A stretch of DNA of 64,000 nt from the NCBI RefSeq assembly GCF_004078655.1, contig NZ_RZNC01000005.1:62001-126000 (forward strand), read 5' to 3'. The position numbers and the translations under genes were made by a program. Shown one piece after another: positions 8,863 to 17,486 of the stretch; the stretch's first letter is position 1; each line of letters begins with the position of its first letter. Under the pieces are notes generated by a model. That model searched no databases, had not been told where the DNA came from, and saw only the letters and a list, made by a program, of their open reading frames with translations. Source of the DNA: Labedella populi (lineage in GTDB: Bacteria; Actinomycetota; Actinomycetes; Actinomycetales; Microbacteriaceae).

Positions 8863-8871
8863 TGCCTGCGG

Positions 8872-8906
8872 GCGGCGATCAGATCGCCGCCGCGATCAGA
8901 TCGCGG
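8872..8906. terminator. tandem hairpins between convergent deoC and SDR genes
   Basis: Two adjacent hairpins with the same CAG loop: 8872-8879/8883-8890 (8-bp arms GCGGCGAT/ATCGCCGC) and 8890-8896/8900-8906 (7-bp arms CCGCGAT/ATCGCGG). They overlap the stop of the SDR gene and follow the deoC stop. No U-run is present, as is common in GC-rich actinobacteria. Confidence 0.6.
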
Positions 8907-9657
8907 CCCAGCCGCCGTCGCTCGGGAGCACCGCGCCGGAGACGTTGAGCGAGTCGTCACTCAGGAGCCAGGTGATCGCCGAGGCGAGCTGCGCGGCCGT
9001 GGCGATCGGGGGCACGTTCGTCTGCATGATCGGCCCCAGTCGCTCGCCGGCGAACGCCGACCGGAACGGGGCCTCGATGCTCGTGGCGACCCCTCCGGGA
9101 GCGACAGCGTTGCACCGGATCCCTTGCGGCGTGTAGAAGAACGCCGTGCTCTTCGTGTAGCCGATGACCGCATGCTTCGATGTCGTGTACGCGGTGCCCG
9201 CCGCCGACCCGCGCAGACCCGCCTCGGAACTCACGTTGACGATCGACCCCGATCCCGCCGCGCGCATGTGCGGAAGCACCGCGCGGGTGAGCCGCATGAT
9301 CGCCGTCACGTTGACCGCCATGACGCGCTCCCATGTCGCGTCATCGATCTCCTCCGATGGGAGGAAACCGTCCATGATGCCTGCGACGTTCGCGAGCGCG
9401 TCCACGCGCCCCTCGGCAGCGGCGAGGACGGCATCGATGGTCTCCTGAGCGCTGACGTCCCCCGCGACGGTGACGAGTTCACCGGTCTCGACCGAGGCGC
9501 CGAGTGCGTCGAGCCGTTCGGGCACAACGTCCGTCGCGACGACGCGAGCGCCCTCGGCGAGCAGCCTCTCGACCGTCGCACGACCGATACCGGCTCCTGC
9601 GCCCGTGACGATCGCCGTCTTCCCCGAGAAGCGCCCCGGGACGATGTGGTCGGTCAT
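8896..9657 (-). CDS. short-chain dehydrogenase/reductase
   Basis: A 253-residue classical SDR. The Rossmann motif TGAGAGIG occupies residues 18-25, the structural NVAGI motif is near 89-93, and the catalytic residues are S144, Y157 and K161 (YTTSK). The Asp in VVATDVVPE at the end of beta-2 suggests NAD(H) rather than NADP(H). Substrate unknown; the size and C-terminal GAVLPSDGGWAAI are typical of 3-hydroxyacyl/alcohol oxidoreductases. The ATG at 9657 follows GGAAGAG. It lies 54 bases downstream of pflA on the same strand, so it may be the third gene of the pfl operon. Confidence 0.9.
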   Translation of the reverse strand: MTDHIVPGRFSGKTAIVTGAGAGIGRATVERLLAEGARVVATDVVPERLDALGASVETGELVTVAGDVSAQETIDAVLAAAEGRVDALANVAGIMDGFLPSEEIDDATWERVMAVNVTAIMRLTRAVLPHMRAAGSGSIVNVSSEAGLRGSAAGTAYTTSKHAVIGYTKSTAFFYTPQGIRCNAVAPGGVATSIEAPFRSAFAGERLGPIMQTNVPPIATAAQLASAITWLLSDDSLNVSGAVLPSDGGWAAI

Positions 9658-9711
9658 GATCTCTTCCTTCCGTGATGGGCGAGGATCGCCCGGTGGTTGT
9701 CTTCCCGTCGG

Positions 9712-10572
9712 TCACCACACGGTGAGACCGCGAGAGCGGAATTGCGCGCGGACGCGCTCCAGGAGCCGGTCGTCGGGGGCTCGCGTTTCGGCGAGCGTGT
9801 ACGGCACGCCGAGCCGTTCCCATTTCGAAGCGCCCATCTGGTGGAACGGGAGGACCTCGACGCGGTCGACCGTCGACCACCGCGACACGATGTCGGCGAC
9901 CGCCTCGACGTTGTCGTAGGCATCCGTGAGCCCGGGCACGAGGACGAAGCGGATCCACATGTGGTTTCCGCGAGCGCTCAGGCGGTCCCCGAACGCGACC
10001 GTCGGCGCGAGTTCGCGGGCCGTGACCTCCTGGTACGTTTCGGGGATCCCCGATTTCACGTCGAGGAGCACGAGGTCCGTGTCATCGAGCAACGCGTCCG
10101 ACGCCCGCGCGCCGAGGTTGCCCGACGTGTCGAGAGCCGTGTGGATGCCGAGCCGTCGGCACGCGGCGAAGATCGCGGCGACGAAGGCCGACTGCATGAG
10201 GGGCTCACCCCCGGAGATCGTGAGCCCTCCGCCCGTCGCCGCGAACACCCCGCGGTAGCGCTCGAGGCGATCGACGATCGTCTCAAGCGCCGTGTGCTCG
10301 CCGTCACGCATGTGCCACGTGTCCGGGTTCTGGCAGTACTGGCAGCGCAACGGGCACCCGGACAGGAAGAGCGTCATACGCGTCCCCGGTCCGTCGACGG
10401 CTGTCACGAGCTCCCACGAGTGCACGACACCCGCGTTACCGGCCCGGCGGGCGGCCAGCTCGAGAGACCGCCCGGCCTCGAGCAGCCGCCCTGCTTCGTC
10501 TGCCGGCACGGCGAGGTGTCCGCCGTCCGCGCCGAGCGGTTCTCCCGTCGCCGGGACGGTCCCCATGGTCAT
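9712..10572 (-). CDS. pflA: pyruvate formate-lyase-activating enzyme (radical SAM)
   Basis: A 286-residue radical SAM enzyme that makes the glycyl radical on PFL using S-adenosylmethionine and a 4Fe-4S cluster. The cluster-binding CX3CX2C is C73, C77 and C80 (SGCPLRCQYCQNPDTW), and GGGLTISGGEPLMQ is the SAM-binding GGE region. VDGPGTR before the cluster is typical of PflA. The protein is about 40 residues longer than Escherichia coli PflA because of an N-terminal extension rich in Ala, Gly and Glu. GGAGG precedes the ATG at 10572. It begins 17 bases after the pflB stop and is co-transcribed with it. Confidence 0.96.
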   Translation of the reverse strand: MTMGTVPATGEPLGADGGHLAVPADEAGRLLEAGRSLELAARRAGNAGVVHSWELVTAVDGPGTRMTLFLSGCPLRCQYCQNPDTWHMRDGEHTALETIVDRLERYRGVFAATGGGLTISGGEPLMQSAFVAAIFAACRRLGIHTALDTSGNLGARASDALLDDTDLVLLDVKSGIPETYQEVTARELAPTVAFGDRLSARGNHMWIRFVLVPGLTDAYDNVEAVADIVSRWSTVDRVEVLPFHQMGASKWERLGVPYTLAETRAPDDRLLERVRAQFRSRGLTVW

Positions 10573-10589
10573 CGCTCGTCCTCCGACGT

Positions 10590-12863
10590 TCAGACGGAGC
10601 CGTGGAAGGTGCGGCTGATGACGTCCCGCTGCTGCTCGCGCGTGAGACGGCCGAAGTTCACGGCGTATCCCGAGACGCGAATGGTGAGCTGCGGGTACTT
10701 CTCCGGGTGCTCCATCGCGTCCTCGAGGGTCTCACGTGTGAGCACGTTGACGTTGAGGTGGTAGCCCCCGGCCTCGATGTACGCGTCGAGCAGTCCGACG
10801 AGGTTGTCCGCCCGCTCCGCCGCCGTGTGCCCGAGCCCCGTGGGGACGACCGTCGTGGTGAGGGAGATGCCGTCTTGAGCCGCGTCGTAGGGGAGCTTCG
10901 CGACGCTCAGCGCGGATGCCAGCATGCCGTGGCTGTCCCGGCCGTTCATGGGGTTCGCGCCGGGGGCGAAGGGAGCGCCGGCACGGCGTCCATCGGGAGT
11001 GTTCCCGGTGTTCTTGCCGTAGACCACGTTCGAGGTGATGGTGAGCACGGACTGGGTGTGCACGGCGCCCCGGTAGGTGGGGTGCTTCCGGAGCATCGCC
11101 ATGAAGCGCTCGACGATCTCCACCGCGATCGCGTCCGCCCGGTCGTCGTCGTTGCCGTACGTCGGGTACTCCCCGTCGACGACGTAGTCGACGACGAGAC
11201 CGCGCGCGTCCCGTACGGGAGTGACGCGAGCGTGGCGGATCGCGGAGAGCGAGTCGACGGCGACCGAGAGCCCCGCGATCCCGCACGCCATGGTGCGGAG
11301 CACCTCGCGGTCGTGGAGCGCCATCTCGAGTCGTTCGTATGCGTACTTGTCGTGCATGTAGTGGATGCAGTTGAGCGCGTCGATGTAGGTCCCGGCGAGC
11401 CACTCCAGGAGGTCGAGGTACGCAGCCCACACGGTGTCGTAGTCGAGCACGTCGCCGGCGATCGGCTCCCGATCGAGGACGACGCGCTCGCCGGTCACCT
11501 CGTCCCGGCCGCCGTTGATCGCGTAGAGCAGGGCCTTCGCGACGTTCACCCGGGCGCCGAAGAACTGCATCTGCTTCCCGACACGCATCGGCGAGACGCA
11601 GCACGCGATCGCGGCGTCGTCACCCCACGCGTCCCGGATGAGGCTGTCCGACTCGTACTGGATGGCGGACGTGTCGATGGAGACCTGAGCGCAGAAGCGC
11701 TTGAAGCCCGCGGGGAGGTCCGGCGACCACAGCACCGTCAGGTTCGGTTCCGGTGCCGGCCCGAGGTTGTACAGGGTCTGCAGGAAGCGGAAGGCCGTCT
11801 TCGTGACGAGTGGCCGGCCGTCCTCACCGACACCGCCGATCGTCTCCGTGACCCACGTCGGGTCGCCGGAGAAGAGGGCGTCGTACTCGGGTGTGCGCAG
11901 GAACCGCACGATCCTGAGCTTGATGACGAGGTCGTCGACGAGCTCTTGCGCCTCCCGCTCGTCGATGAAGCCGTCGGCGAGGTCGCGTTCGATGAAGACG
12001 TCGAGGAATGCGGTGTTGCGCCCGAACGACATGGCCGCCCCGTTCTGCTCCTTCACCGCGCCGAGGTAGGCGAAGTAGAGCCACTGGACGGCCTCGCGGG
12101 CGTTCTCCGCGGGGCGCGAGATGTCGAAGCCGTAGCTCCGCGCCATCTCGACGAGTTCCTGGAGGGCGCGGATCTGCTCGGCGTTCTCCTCACGATCGCG
12201 GACGACGTCCTCCGTCGACGGCATCCCGTCGAGTTCGGCGCGCTCCTCCTTCTTCGCGGCGATGAGTCGATCCACTCCGTAGAGCGCGACCCGGCGGTAG
12301 TCGCCGATGATCCGTCCACGCCCGTAGGCGTCCGGCAGTCCCGTGATGAGGTGGCTGTGCCGCGCGCGTTTGACGGACGACGGGTAGACGTCGAAGACGC
12401 CGTCGTTGTGCGTCTTGCGATACCGGGTGAAGACGGTCTCGAGGTCCGCGGGGACCGGGTAGCCGTAGGTCTCGAGGGCGCCGGCGACCATGCGCCAGCC
12501 CCCGAACGGCATGATGGCGCGCTTCAGGGGAGCGTCCGTCTGCAGGCCGACGATGATCTCCCGCGACCGGTCGATGTAGCCGGGGGCGTGAGCGGTGATC
12601 GTCGAGGGGGTCGTGGCGTCGACGTCGTAGACGCCACGCTCCCGCTCGGCGGGGAACAGGGCGGAGACGCTCTCCCACACCTCCGTCGTCCGCGCGGTCG
12701 GCCTGCTGAGGAACGACGCGTCCCCGCTGTAGGGCGTCACGTTGTGCTGGATGAAGTCCCGGAGGTCGATGCGTTCCGTCCAGGCACCGGCGGCGAACCC
12801 GCGCCAGGCGGAGTCGGACGCGCCGAGCGGGAGGGAACCGAGGGGAGTGTCACTGATCGTCAT
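10590..12863 (-). CDS. pflB: formate C-acetyltransferase (pyruvate formate-lyase)
   Basis: A 757-residue glycyl radical enzyme converting pyruvate and CoA to acetyl-CoA and formate without oxygen. The catalytic Cys pair is C421-C422 in [20 protein letters not shown], and the radical Gly is G732 in [13 protein letters not shown], 25 residues from the C-terminus. Full length matches the E. coli enzyme (760). The ATG at 12863 is chosen because it starts with [10 protein letters not shown] and leaves two DevR-like boxes just upstream; a longer frame to 13100 would read through the boxes. PFL in this mostly aerobic lineage implies fermentative survival under low oxygen. Confidence 0.97.
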   Translation of the reverse strand: MTISDTPLGSLPLGASDSAWRGFAAGAWTERIDLRDFIQHNVTPYSGDASFLSRPTARTTEVWESVSALFPAERERGVYDVDATTPSTITAHAPGYIDRSREIIVGLQTDAPLKRAIMPFGGWRMVAGALETYGYPVPADLETVFTRYRKTHNDGVFDVYPSSVKRARHSHLITGLPDAYGRGRIIGDYRRVALYGVDRLIAAKKEERAELDGMPSTEDVVRDREENAEQIRALQELVEMARSYGFDISRPAENAREAVQWLYFAYLGAVKEQNGAAMSFGRNTAFLDVFIERDLADGFIDEREAQELVDDLVIKLRIVRFLRTPEYDALFSGDPTWVTETIGGVGEDGRPLVTKTAFRFLQTLYNLGPAPEPNLTVLWSPDLPAGFKRFCAQVSIDTSAIQYESDSLIRDAWGDDAAIACCVSPMRVGKQMQFFGARVNVAKALLYAINGGRDEVTGERVVLDREPIAGDVLDYDTVWAAYLDLLEWLAGTYIDALNCIHYMHDKYAYERLEMALHDREVLRTMACGIAGLSVAVDSLSAIRHARVTPVRDARGLVVDYVVDGEYPTYGNDDDRADAIAVEIVERFMAMLRKHPTYRGAVHTQSVLTITSNVVYGKNTGNTPDGRRAGAPFAPGANPMNGRDSHGMLASALSVAKLPYDAAQDGISLTTTVVPTGLGHTAAERADNLVGLLDAYIEAGGYHLNVNVLTRETLEDAMEHPEKYPQLTIRVSGYAVNFGRLTREQQRDVISRTFHGSV

Positions 12864-12899
12864 GATCACGACGGTAGGCGGGCCGCGGTACCCGGAACA

Positions 12900-12953
12900 G
12901 GGACCTTCGGCCCGTGGCGACGGCGAAGACGCGTCCGAACGGACCTTCGGCCC
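12900..12953. promoter_or_regulatory. pair of DevR-like operators upstream of pflB
   Basis: 12900-12913 is GGGACCTTCGGCCC, identical to the flavodoxin site; 12940-12953 is CGGACCTTCGGCCC with one changed base. They are exactly 40 bp apart, so they lie on the same helix face, 37 and 77 bases before the pflB ATG. They also lie ahead of the rightward small ORF at 13012, so the region may be bidirectional. Confidence 0.72.
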
Positions 12954-13011
12954 TACCGTCGCCTCCTTCGGTCCGGAATCGTCGGTCGAGAACGAGAGGA
13001 CACGATCCACG

Positions 13012-13155
13012 ATGAGCAGAACGGTCACAGGAACCGAATGGGCGCGGATGAAGCGCGACCTGCGCGCTCGCACCGAGCGACGCGTCGCCCGGAACACCAC
13101 GAGGGACCGAGGGACCCTGGACCCTGTGAGGAGACCGGACCCGCGAGAGGACTGA
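13012..13155 (+). CDS. candidate small basic protein
   Basis: A 47-residue ORF (starts [20 protein letters not shown]) that is Arg-rich and has no recognised family. It starts 58 bases after a DevR-like box, and GAGAGG lies upstream at a slightly long spacing. Another DevR-like box lies inside its 3' part. Existence is inferred mainly from the regulatory context and from the terminator downstream of the next small ORF. Confidence 0.35.
   Translation: MSRTVTGTEWARMKRDLRARTERRVARNTTRDRGTLDPVRRPDPRED
13111..13124. promoter_or_regulatory. DevR-like operator upstream of small ORF
   Basis: GGGACCCTGGACCC matches GGGNCNWWNGNCCC with one mismatch in the central WW. It is 81 bases before the ATG at 13205, the same distance as the box before the USP at 4064. 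A second overlapping GGGACC half-site lies at 13103. Confidence 0.5.
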
Positions 13156-13204
13156 GGATCGGAAACAGACCGCCACTCGAACAGTTCCCGGTAGGAACGA
13201 GACC

Positions 13205-13348
13205 ATGACCGCCACGCTCCAGGGCTTCGGCCGCATCCGAGGCGATCGCCGCCGCACCGGTTGCGATCGCCGCCGAGAAGACCTTCGTCACGACCGCGGC
13301 TGGTGGAAGAGCCTCCCGATCGTGCAGAAGCAGCGCTGGCTCGTCTAG
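13205..13348 (+). CDS. candidate small basic protein with Trp-rich C-terminus
   Basis: A 47-residue ORF (starts [17 protein letters not shown], ends [16 protein letters not shown]). The N-terminal half is Arg-rich and the C-terminal half is amphipathic with three Trp. No family is recognised and the ribosome-binding site (TAGGAACGAG) is weak. It lies 81 bases after a DevR-like box, and a strong hairpin terminator begins 20 bases after its stop, which supports a dedicated transcript. An overlapping minus-strand frame has no regulatory support. Confidence 0.4.
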   Translation: MTATLQGFGRIRGDRRRTGCDRRREDLRHDRGWWKSLPIVQKQRWLV

Positions 13349-13368
13349 CCGCACCACCCGAAGAGACA

Positions 13369-13401
13369 CGAAGGCCGCCGGAAGCTCCCCGGCGGCCTTC
13401 G
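13369..13401. terminator. strong bidirectional hairpin terminator
   Basis: Perfect 13-bp arms (13369-13381 CGAAGGCCGCCGG and 13389-13401 CCGGCGGCCTTCG) with a 7-base loop, between the rightward small ORF (ends 13348) and the leftward DUF5997 gene (ends 13431). Confidence 0.85.
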
Positions 13402-13430
13402 CTCGCGCGATGCTCGCGACCCGTCCTCGA

Positions 13431-13844
13431 TCAGCGGGCGGAGCGCTCCGCCTTCTCGGCCTTCCGCGCTTTCTCCGCCTTCTTCTCGGCCGATCGCGCA
13501 GCGTCCTCGCGCACCGCCGCGTGGGTCGCCCGCTCAGCGACGAGCCACTCCGGCATCTCCTCGAGGAGCGCCTTGATCTCGGCCGTCGTCAGGACGTCGT
13601 CGACTCCCGCGCGCGCGAGACCCGAATTCGAGACGCCGAGTTTCCGGGCCACCTCGGACCGGGGGTGAGGGCCCGTCCGGCGCAGCTCGGAGAGCCACTC
13701 GGGCGGGTTCGCCTGGAGCTCGAGGAAGTCGTCGCGCGTCAGCTCGCCCTCCTGGAATTCCGTCGGGGTCGCGGGAAGATAGATCCCGAGCTTCTTCGCC
13801 GCCGTCTCCGGCTTCATCGACTGGGTCTTCCGCTGCTCACTCAC
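13431..13844 (-). CDS. DUF5997 family protein
   Basis: A 137-residue protein with the actinobacterial DUF5997 pattern MKPETAAKKLGIYLPATP and a middle region NPPEWLSELRRTGPHPRSEVARKLGVSNSGLARAG that looks like a small helix-turn-helix-like fold. The C-terminus (from about residue 110) is a charged Lys/Ala/Glu helix. The GTG at 13844 has a weak GGGGAC upstream; an ATG at 13817 is an alternative that would remove nine residues. Function unknown; a role as a nucleic-acid-binding accessory protein is only a guess from charge and fold. Confidence 0.8.
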   Translation of the reverse strand: MSEQRKTQSMKPETAAKKLGIYLPATPTEFQEGELTRDDFLELQANPPEWLSELRRTGPHPRSEVARKLGVSNSGLARAGVDDVLTTAEIKALLEEMPEWLVAERATHAAVREDAARSAEKKAEKARKAEKAERSAR

Positions 13845-13916
13845 GTCCCCAGAGTATCCCCTCCCCCGGGCCGCCGCCGGTCCGCCCGCACGCGGGGGCG
13901 CGGTCGTCGTGCCGAT

Positions 13917-13964
13917 CAGGCCATGACGCCGTCAGGCCGTGGCGCCGTCAGGCCGTGACGTCGT
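13917..13964. repeat. three tandem 16-bp units at the end of the DinB gene
   Basis: Units CAGGCCATGACGCCGT, CAGGCCGTGGCGCCGT and CAGGCCGTGACGTCGT follow each other without gap. The third unit and part of the second cover the last codons and stop of the DinB-like gene, so the array seems to have grown from the 3' end of that gene. Confidence 0.85.
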
Positions 13965-14466
13965 GGAGGTGATGAACGGGGTCGTGCAGGAAGTACCGAC
14001 CGAGCGACTCGACCGTGAAGCGCGAACCGTCGCTGCGGAGCGCGGTGCGGCCGAGCGCCGCCGGAGGCACAGCCTCGAGCGTCCGGGCGACCGTCTCCGC
14101 CGCCTCGATGAGCTCGGCGGCGACCACGGCGGGGTCCTGCTCCGCGTACCGGTCCTCGATCGCCGTCGCGTCCTGGTCCCAGTTCGCGAAGGTCGGGTCG
14201 TCCTCGGTCAGCATCACTCGGAAGCGACCGTCGAAGATCCGGAACACGTCGCGGACGTGGGCGCCGTACTCGAGCGGCGACCAGGTGTCCTCGTCCGGTC
14301 GCACCCGGGCGTCGGACCGCTCCAGCACGTGCGGCCAGGCCGCGGCGTTCGCTCGGACGCGGGCGGGCAGGTCGGGGAACGCGACGGTCCGCGTGTCGAG
14401 GCCGCACTCCGTGCAGGTCTCGTCGAGCACCCAGGTCCAGTTCTTGCTGTCGGGAACAATCGGCAT
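13948..14466 (-). CDS. DinB-family (DUF664-like) metal-dependent protein
   Basis: A 172-residue four-helix-bundle protein. The DinB/YfiT metal-binding pattern is visible as the His in WSPLEYGAHVRDVF and the His residues in FLHDPVHHLHD at the C-terminus. The CTECG near the N-terminus is an extra Cys pair. In actinobacteria such proteins are often mycothiol-dependent transferases; whether this one uses mycothiol cannot be seen. It stands alone, on the same strand as sdaA, and its last codons are inside a 16-bp tandem repeat. Confidence 0.84.
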   Translation of the reverse strand: MPIVPDSKNWTWVLDETCTECGLDTRTVAFPDLPARVRANAAAWPHVLERSDARVRPDEDTWSPLEYGAHVRDVFRIFDGRFRVMLTEDDPTFANWDQDATAIEDRYAEQDPAVVAAELIEAAETVARTLEAVPPAALGRTALRSDGSRFTVESLGRYFLHDPVHHLHDVTA

Positions 14467-14548
14467 GACCCGACGCTACCGCCGCACCGACGTCGTCGGC
14501 CCGCGCGACGCCGTCACGATTCCGCGCTTTCCCGCCATCGTGAGCCGG

Positions 14549-15919
14549 TCAGCACTCGATGACGTTGACGGCGAGCCCGCCGCGCGAGGTCTCCTTGTAC
14601 TTCACCTTCATGTCGGCACCCGTCTCGCGCATCGTCTTGATGGCCTTGTCGAGGGACACCGTGTGTACGCCGTCCCCGCGCAGCGCCATGCGCGCCGCGT
14701 TCACCGCGGTGTTGCTCGCGATCGCATTGCGCTCGATGCATGGGATCTGGACGAGGCCGCCGACGGGGTCGCACGTGAGCCCGAGGTTGTGCTCGATGCC
14801 GATCTCGGCGGCGTTCTCCACTTGCCCGGGCGTCCCGCCGAGGACCTCGCAGAGGCCGCCGGCCGCCATCGAACACGCGGAGCCGACCTCGCCCTGGCAG
14901 CCGACCTCCGCCCCAGAGATGGATGCGTTCTCCTTGAAGAGGATGCCGACGGCCGCGGCGGCGAGCAGGAACCGCACGACACCGTCGTCATCGGCGCCGG
15001 GAACGAACCGCTCGTAATAGTGCAGGACGGCCGGGACGATGCCGGCCGCACCGTTCGTCGGCGCCGTCACGATGCGCCCGCCCGACGCGTTCTCCTCGTT
15101 GACCGCGAGAGCGAAGAGGTTGACCCACTCCGTCGGGTTGTCCTCACCGGCTTCGTGCTCCGCGGCGAGAGCGGCGAAGAGCTTCGGTGCCCGACGTGGC
15201 ACGCGCAGACCACCGGGGAGCGTCGTCTCCGTCGTCGTGCACCCTGCGCGCACGCACTCCTGCATCGTGTGCCAGAGGGCGAGCAGTCCCGAACGGATCT
15301 CCTCCTCGCTCCGCCACACCCGCTCGTTTGCGAGCATGACGTCGCTGATCGACAGTCCCGAGTCGGCGCAGTGACGAAGCAGCTCGGCCCCCGTCGTGAA
15401 GGGGAACGGCACCGCACTCTCCCGGACGACGACCCGGTCGGCGCCGACCGCGTCCTCGTCCACGACGAACCCGCCGCCGACCGAGTAGAAGACGCGCTCC
15501 CGCACGAGGGCGCCCGAAGCGTCCCACGCGGCGAAGCCCATACCGTTCGGATGAGCGGGCAGTGATCGCCGACGGTGCATGACGAGGTCGTCCTCCGCGA
15601 AGCCGATGCGCCGCGTCCCGAGCAGGGTGATCGCCGCTTCCGACCGCACCCGAGCCGCGCGTTCATCCGCCGTGGCGGTGTCGACGGTCTCAGGTTCCGC
15701 GCCCTCGAGACCGAGGACCACGGCCTTCTCGGACCCGTGGCCGTGGCCCGTGGCACCGAGCGAGCCGAACAGCTCCACGCGGACCCGCGCGACCGCGGAC
15801 AGCAGACCGTCAGCGTCGAGTCCGACGACGAAGCGGCGAGCGGCCCTCATGGGACCGACGGTGTGGGAGGAGGACGGACCGATCCCGACGCTGAAAAGGT
15901 CGAAGGCGCTCAGCACCAT
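14549..15919 (-). CDS. sdaA: L-serine ammonia-lyase, iron-sulfur type
   Basis: A 456-residue one-chain serine dehydratase that turns L-serine into pyruvate and ammonia. The N-terminal regulatory part starts [23 protein letters not shown], the family hallmark, and the C-terminal catalytic part has the cluster cysteines in [18 protein letters not shown] and QIPCIERN. Length matches E. coli SdaA (454). The ATG at 15919 is chosen from that hallmark; the in-frame extension upstream lies in the neighbouring gene. It begins seven bases after the stop of the serine hydrolase gene, so the two form an operon. Pyruvate made here could feed PFL under low oxygen (inference). Confidence 0.96.
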   Translation of the reverse strand: MVLSAFDLFSVGIGPSSSHTVGPMRAARRFVVGLDADGLLSAVARVRVELFGSLGATGHGHGSEKAVVLGLEGAEPETVDTATADERAARVRSEAAITLLGTRRIGFAEDDLVMHRRRSLPAHPNGMGFAAWDASGALVRERVFYSVGGGFVVDEDAVGADRVVVRESAVPFPFTTGAELLRHCADSGLSISDVMLANERVWRSEEEIRSGLLALWHTMQECVRAGCTTTETTLPGGLRVPRRAPKLFAALAAEHEAGEDNPTEWVNLFALAVNEENASGGRIVTAPTNGAAGIVPAVLHYYERFVPGADDDGVVRFLLAAAAVGILFKENASISGAEVGCQGEVGSACSMAAGGLCEVLGGTPGQVENAAEIGIEHNLGLTCDPVGGLVQIPCIERNAIASNTAVNAARMALRGDGVHTVSLDKAIKTMRETGADMKVKYKETSRGGLAVNVIEC

Positions 15920-15926
15920 CGCCGAC

Positions 15927-17183
15927 TCACCGCCCCTCCTGGCAGACGGCCGCGGAGGTGGACTCCGCCTGCATCTGCTCCGGCGACCACGGCAGCGTCG
16001 GCTCGGGCCGCGTCTGGCCGTCCGCCGCGGGGGCGGCCGCAGCATACGACGCGAGCTCGAGCGCGAGAGCGCGCACGAGCTTTCCCCGTGCCGATGACGA
16101 GTTGAGCATCACCACGACGGTCAGGCCCGTGGCGGGGTCGCTGAACGCGGCGGTCGAGAACCCCGGGATATTCCCCACCTGCCCGCGAAGGGGACCGATC
16201 TGGAAGGCGCCGTAGCCGTATCCCTGCCACGTCGGCGCGTCGCCGCCGAGCGGGACCGTCGTCCACTGGGTCTTCGCCGTCTCGTCGGAGAACATCGAAC
16301 CGGTGGCGAACGCTTGCGCGAACCGCTTGAGATCGTCTGCCGTCGTCACGGCCCCGCCCGAGGTACCGAGCATCGACGGTGAGAGCTCAGACAGGTCCTT
16401 CGGGGCCGCGCAGTCGTCCCCGACGACCTGGTATCCGTGCGCGGCGGGCTCCGGCAGGGTGGTCGTGGCCGCAGCGGGCAGCGACGATTCCCGCATCCCG
16501 ATCGGGTCGAAGACGTACTTCTCGAACAGGTCGCCGAGCGGTTCGCCACCGATGCGCTGCAACGCCATCCCGAGCAGGACGTAGGCGGTGTCATCGTCGG
16601 TGTAGGCGGATCCCGGAGCGGCATCGCTCGAACGCGCCACTCCGTCGGAGACGAGTTCCTCTGGGACCCAGCGCCGGGTGGGGTTGCTCACGAACTGGCT
16701 TTGGAACGTCGATCGGAAGTTGCCGAGACCCGAGGTGCTCTGGCAGAGCTGCCCGAGGGTGATGCCCTCGATGCCGACGACGGACACGAACTCGCTCGCG
16801 AGATCGTGGAGAGCCACACGGCCCTCGTCGACGAGCCCCAGGAGCACCGTGCACGTCATCGCCTTCGTGGTCGACGCGGCGCGGAAGTGCATGTCGGGCG
16901 ACATCGCCTCGCCGCCGATCTCGGCCTCGCCGTAGCCTTTCAGCTGGAACCCGGACCACGGCGCCCAGACGCCGACGATGGCCCCGGGAGCGGCTGCGAG
17001 CGACATCGCCCGATCCACCGCGTCGTCGATGCGGCCGGAGATGTCGCCGGTGAGGGGCGCGTCGGTCTGCGCGGGAAGGTCGATCGCCGCCGAGCCGTCC
17101 GTCGAGCAACCGGCGAGAGCGAGGAGGGTCACCGCGACGCTGACCGCCATGAGTCGGCGACCGATTCCTGATCGGAAGCGCAC
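15927..17183 (-). CDS. serine hydrolase lipoprotein, class C beta-lactamase/DD-peptidase fold
   Basis: A 418-residue exported protein. The signal peptide ends in the lipobox LALAGC (C26). The catalytic SxxK is S104-T-T-K107 in RAASTTKAM, and the third motif is the HxG-like GNIPGF. The second motif YxN is replaced by YTDDDT, so it may be a carboxypeptidase or esterase rather than a true beta-lactamase. GTG at 17183 follows AGGGGGAC. It is the first gene of an operon with sdaA, an unusual pairing without clear metabolic logic. Confidence 0.85.
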   Translation of the reverse strand: MRFRSGIGRRLMAVSVAVTLLALAGCSTDGSAAIDLPAQTDAPLTGDISGRIDDAVDRAMSLAAAPGAIVGVWAPWSGFQLKGYGEAEIGGEAMSPDMHFRAASTTKAMTCTVLLGLVDEGRVALHDLASEFVSVVGIEGITLGQLCQSTSGLGNFRSTFQSQFVSNPTRRWVPEELVSDGVARSSDAAPGSAYTDDDTAYVLLGMALQRIGGEPLGDLFEKYVFDPIGMRESSLPAAATTTLPEPAAHGYQVVGDDCAAPKDLSELSPSMLGTSGGAVTTADDLKRFAQAFATGSMFSDETAKTQWTTVPLGGDAPTWQGYGYGAFQIGPLRGQVGNIPGFSTAAFSDPATGLTVVVMLNSSSARGKLVRALALELASYAAAAPAADGQTRPEPTLPWSPEQMQAESTSAAVCQEGR

Positions 17184-17486
17184 GTGTGATGTCCCCCTCT
17201 GTCCTGGCGCCGATTCTACCGGCGGCGGCTCGCCCCGGACGGGGCCGTGACCGCACCGTTAGAGAGTCGGTATCATCCGCCGGCCCGATCGATCGGGGAG
17301 GGGCGCACCGGTGCCGAGGCGAGCCCACGCGCGCGGAGCCGCGCGATGGTACATCACCGCGCTTCCGATTTCCTAGGGGGCGAGCAACCTGAGCAGCGGC
17401 TGCGAGAGTGGGACCAAACCAGCGTGCCCGCTCCTCCGAATGATCAGAAGACACGGCGGAGTCGGCCGTGCACCAAGGAGGAAAAA
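17184..17486. other. divergent intergenic region with a 14-bp palindrome
   Basis: This stretch separates the leftward serine hydrolase from the rightward DUF4383 gene. It holds the palindrome CCCGATCGATCGGG (17284-17297), a possible -10 TATCAT at about 17271, and a half-site GGGACC at 17410. No protein is supported. Confidence 0.5.

Noticed and set aside
12880-12893. GGGCCGCGGTACCC next to the pflB operators
   Set aside because: Symmetric at the ends but without the central WW and the G at position 10. It may be chance in GC-rich DNA.
10602-13208. 868-residue open frame on the plus strand opposite pflB
   Set aside because: It is antisense to a certain pflB gene with intact active-site motifs. 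Its translation is Val/Arg/Asp-rich without any domain, as expected for a shadow frame at high GC.
13025-13369. 114-residue minus-strand frame over the small-ORF region
   Set aside because: It runs through DevR-like boxes, has no ribosome-binding site and no domain. The plus-strand reading fits the operators and terminator better.
17410-17419. GGGACCAAAC half-sites at 17410 and 19992
   Set aside because: Only the left half of the palindrome is present, so not counted as DevR-like operators.
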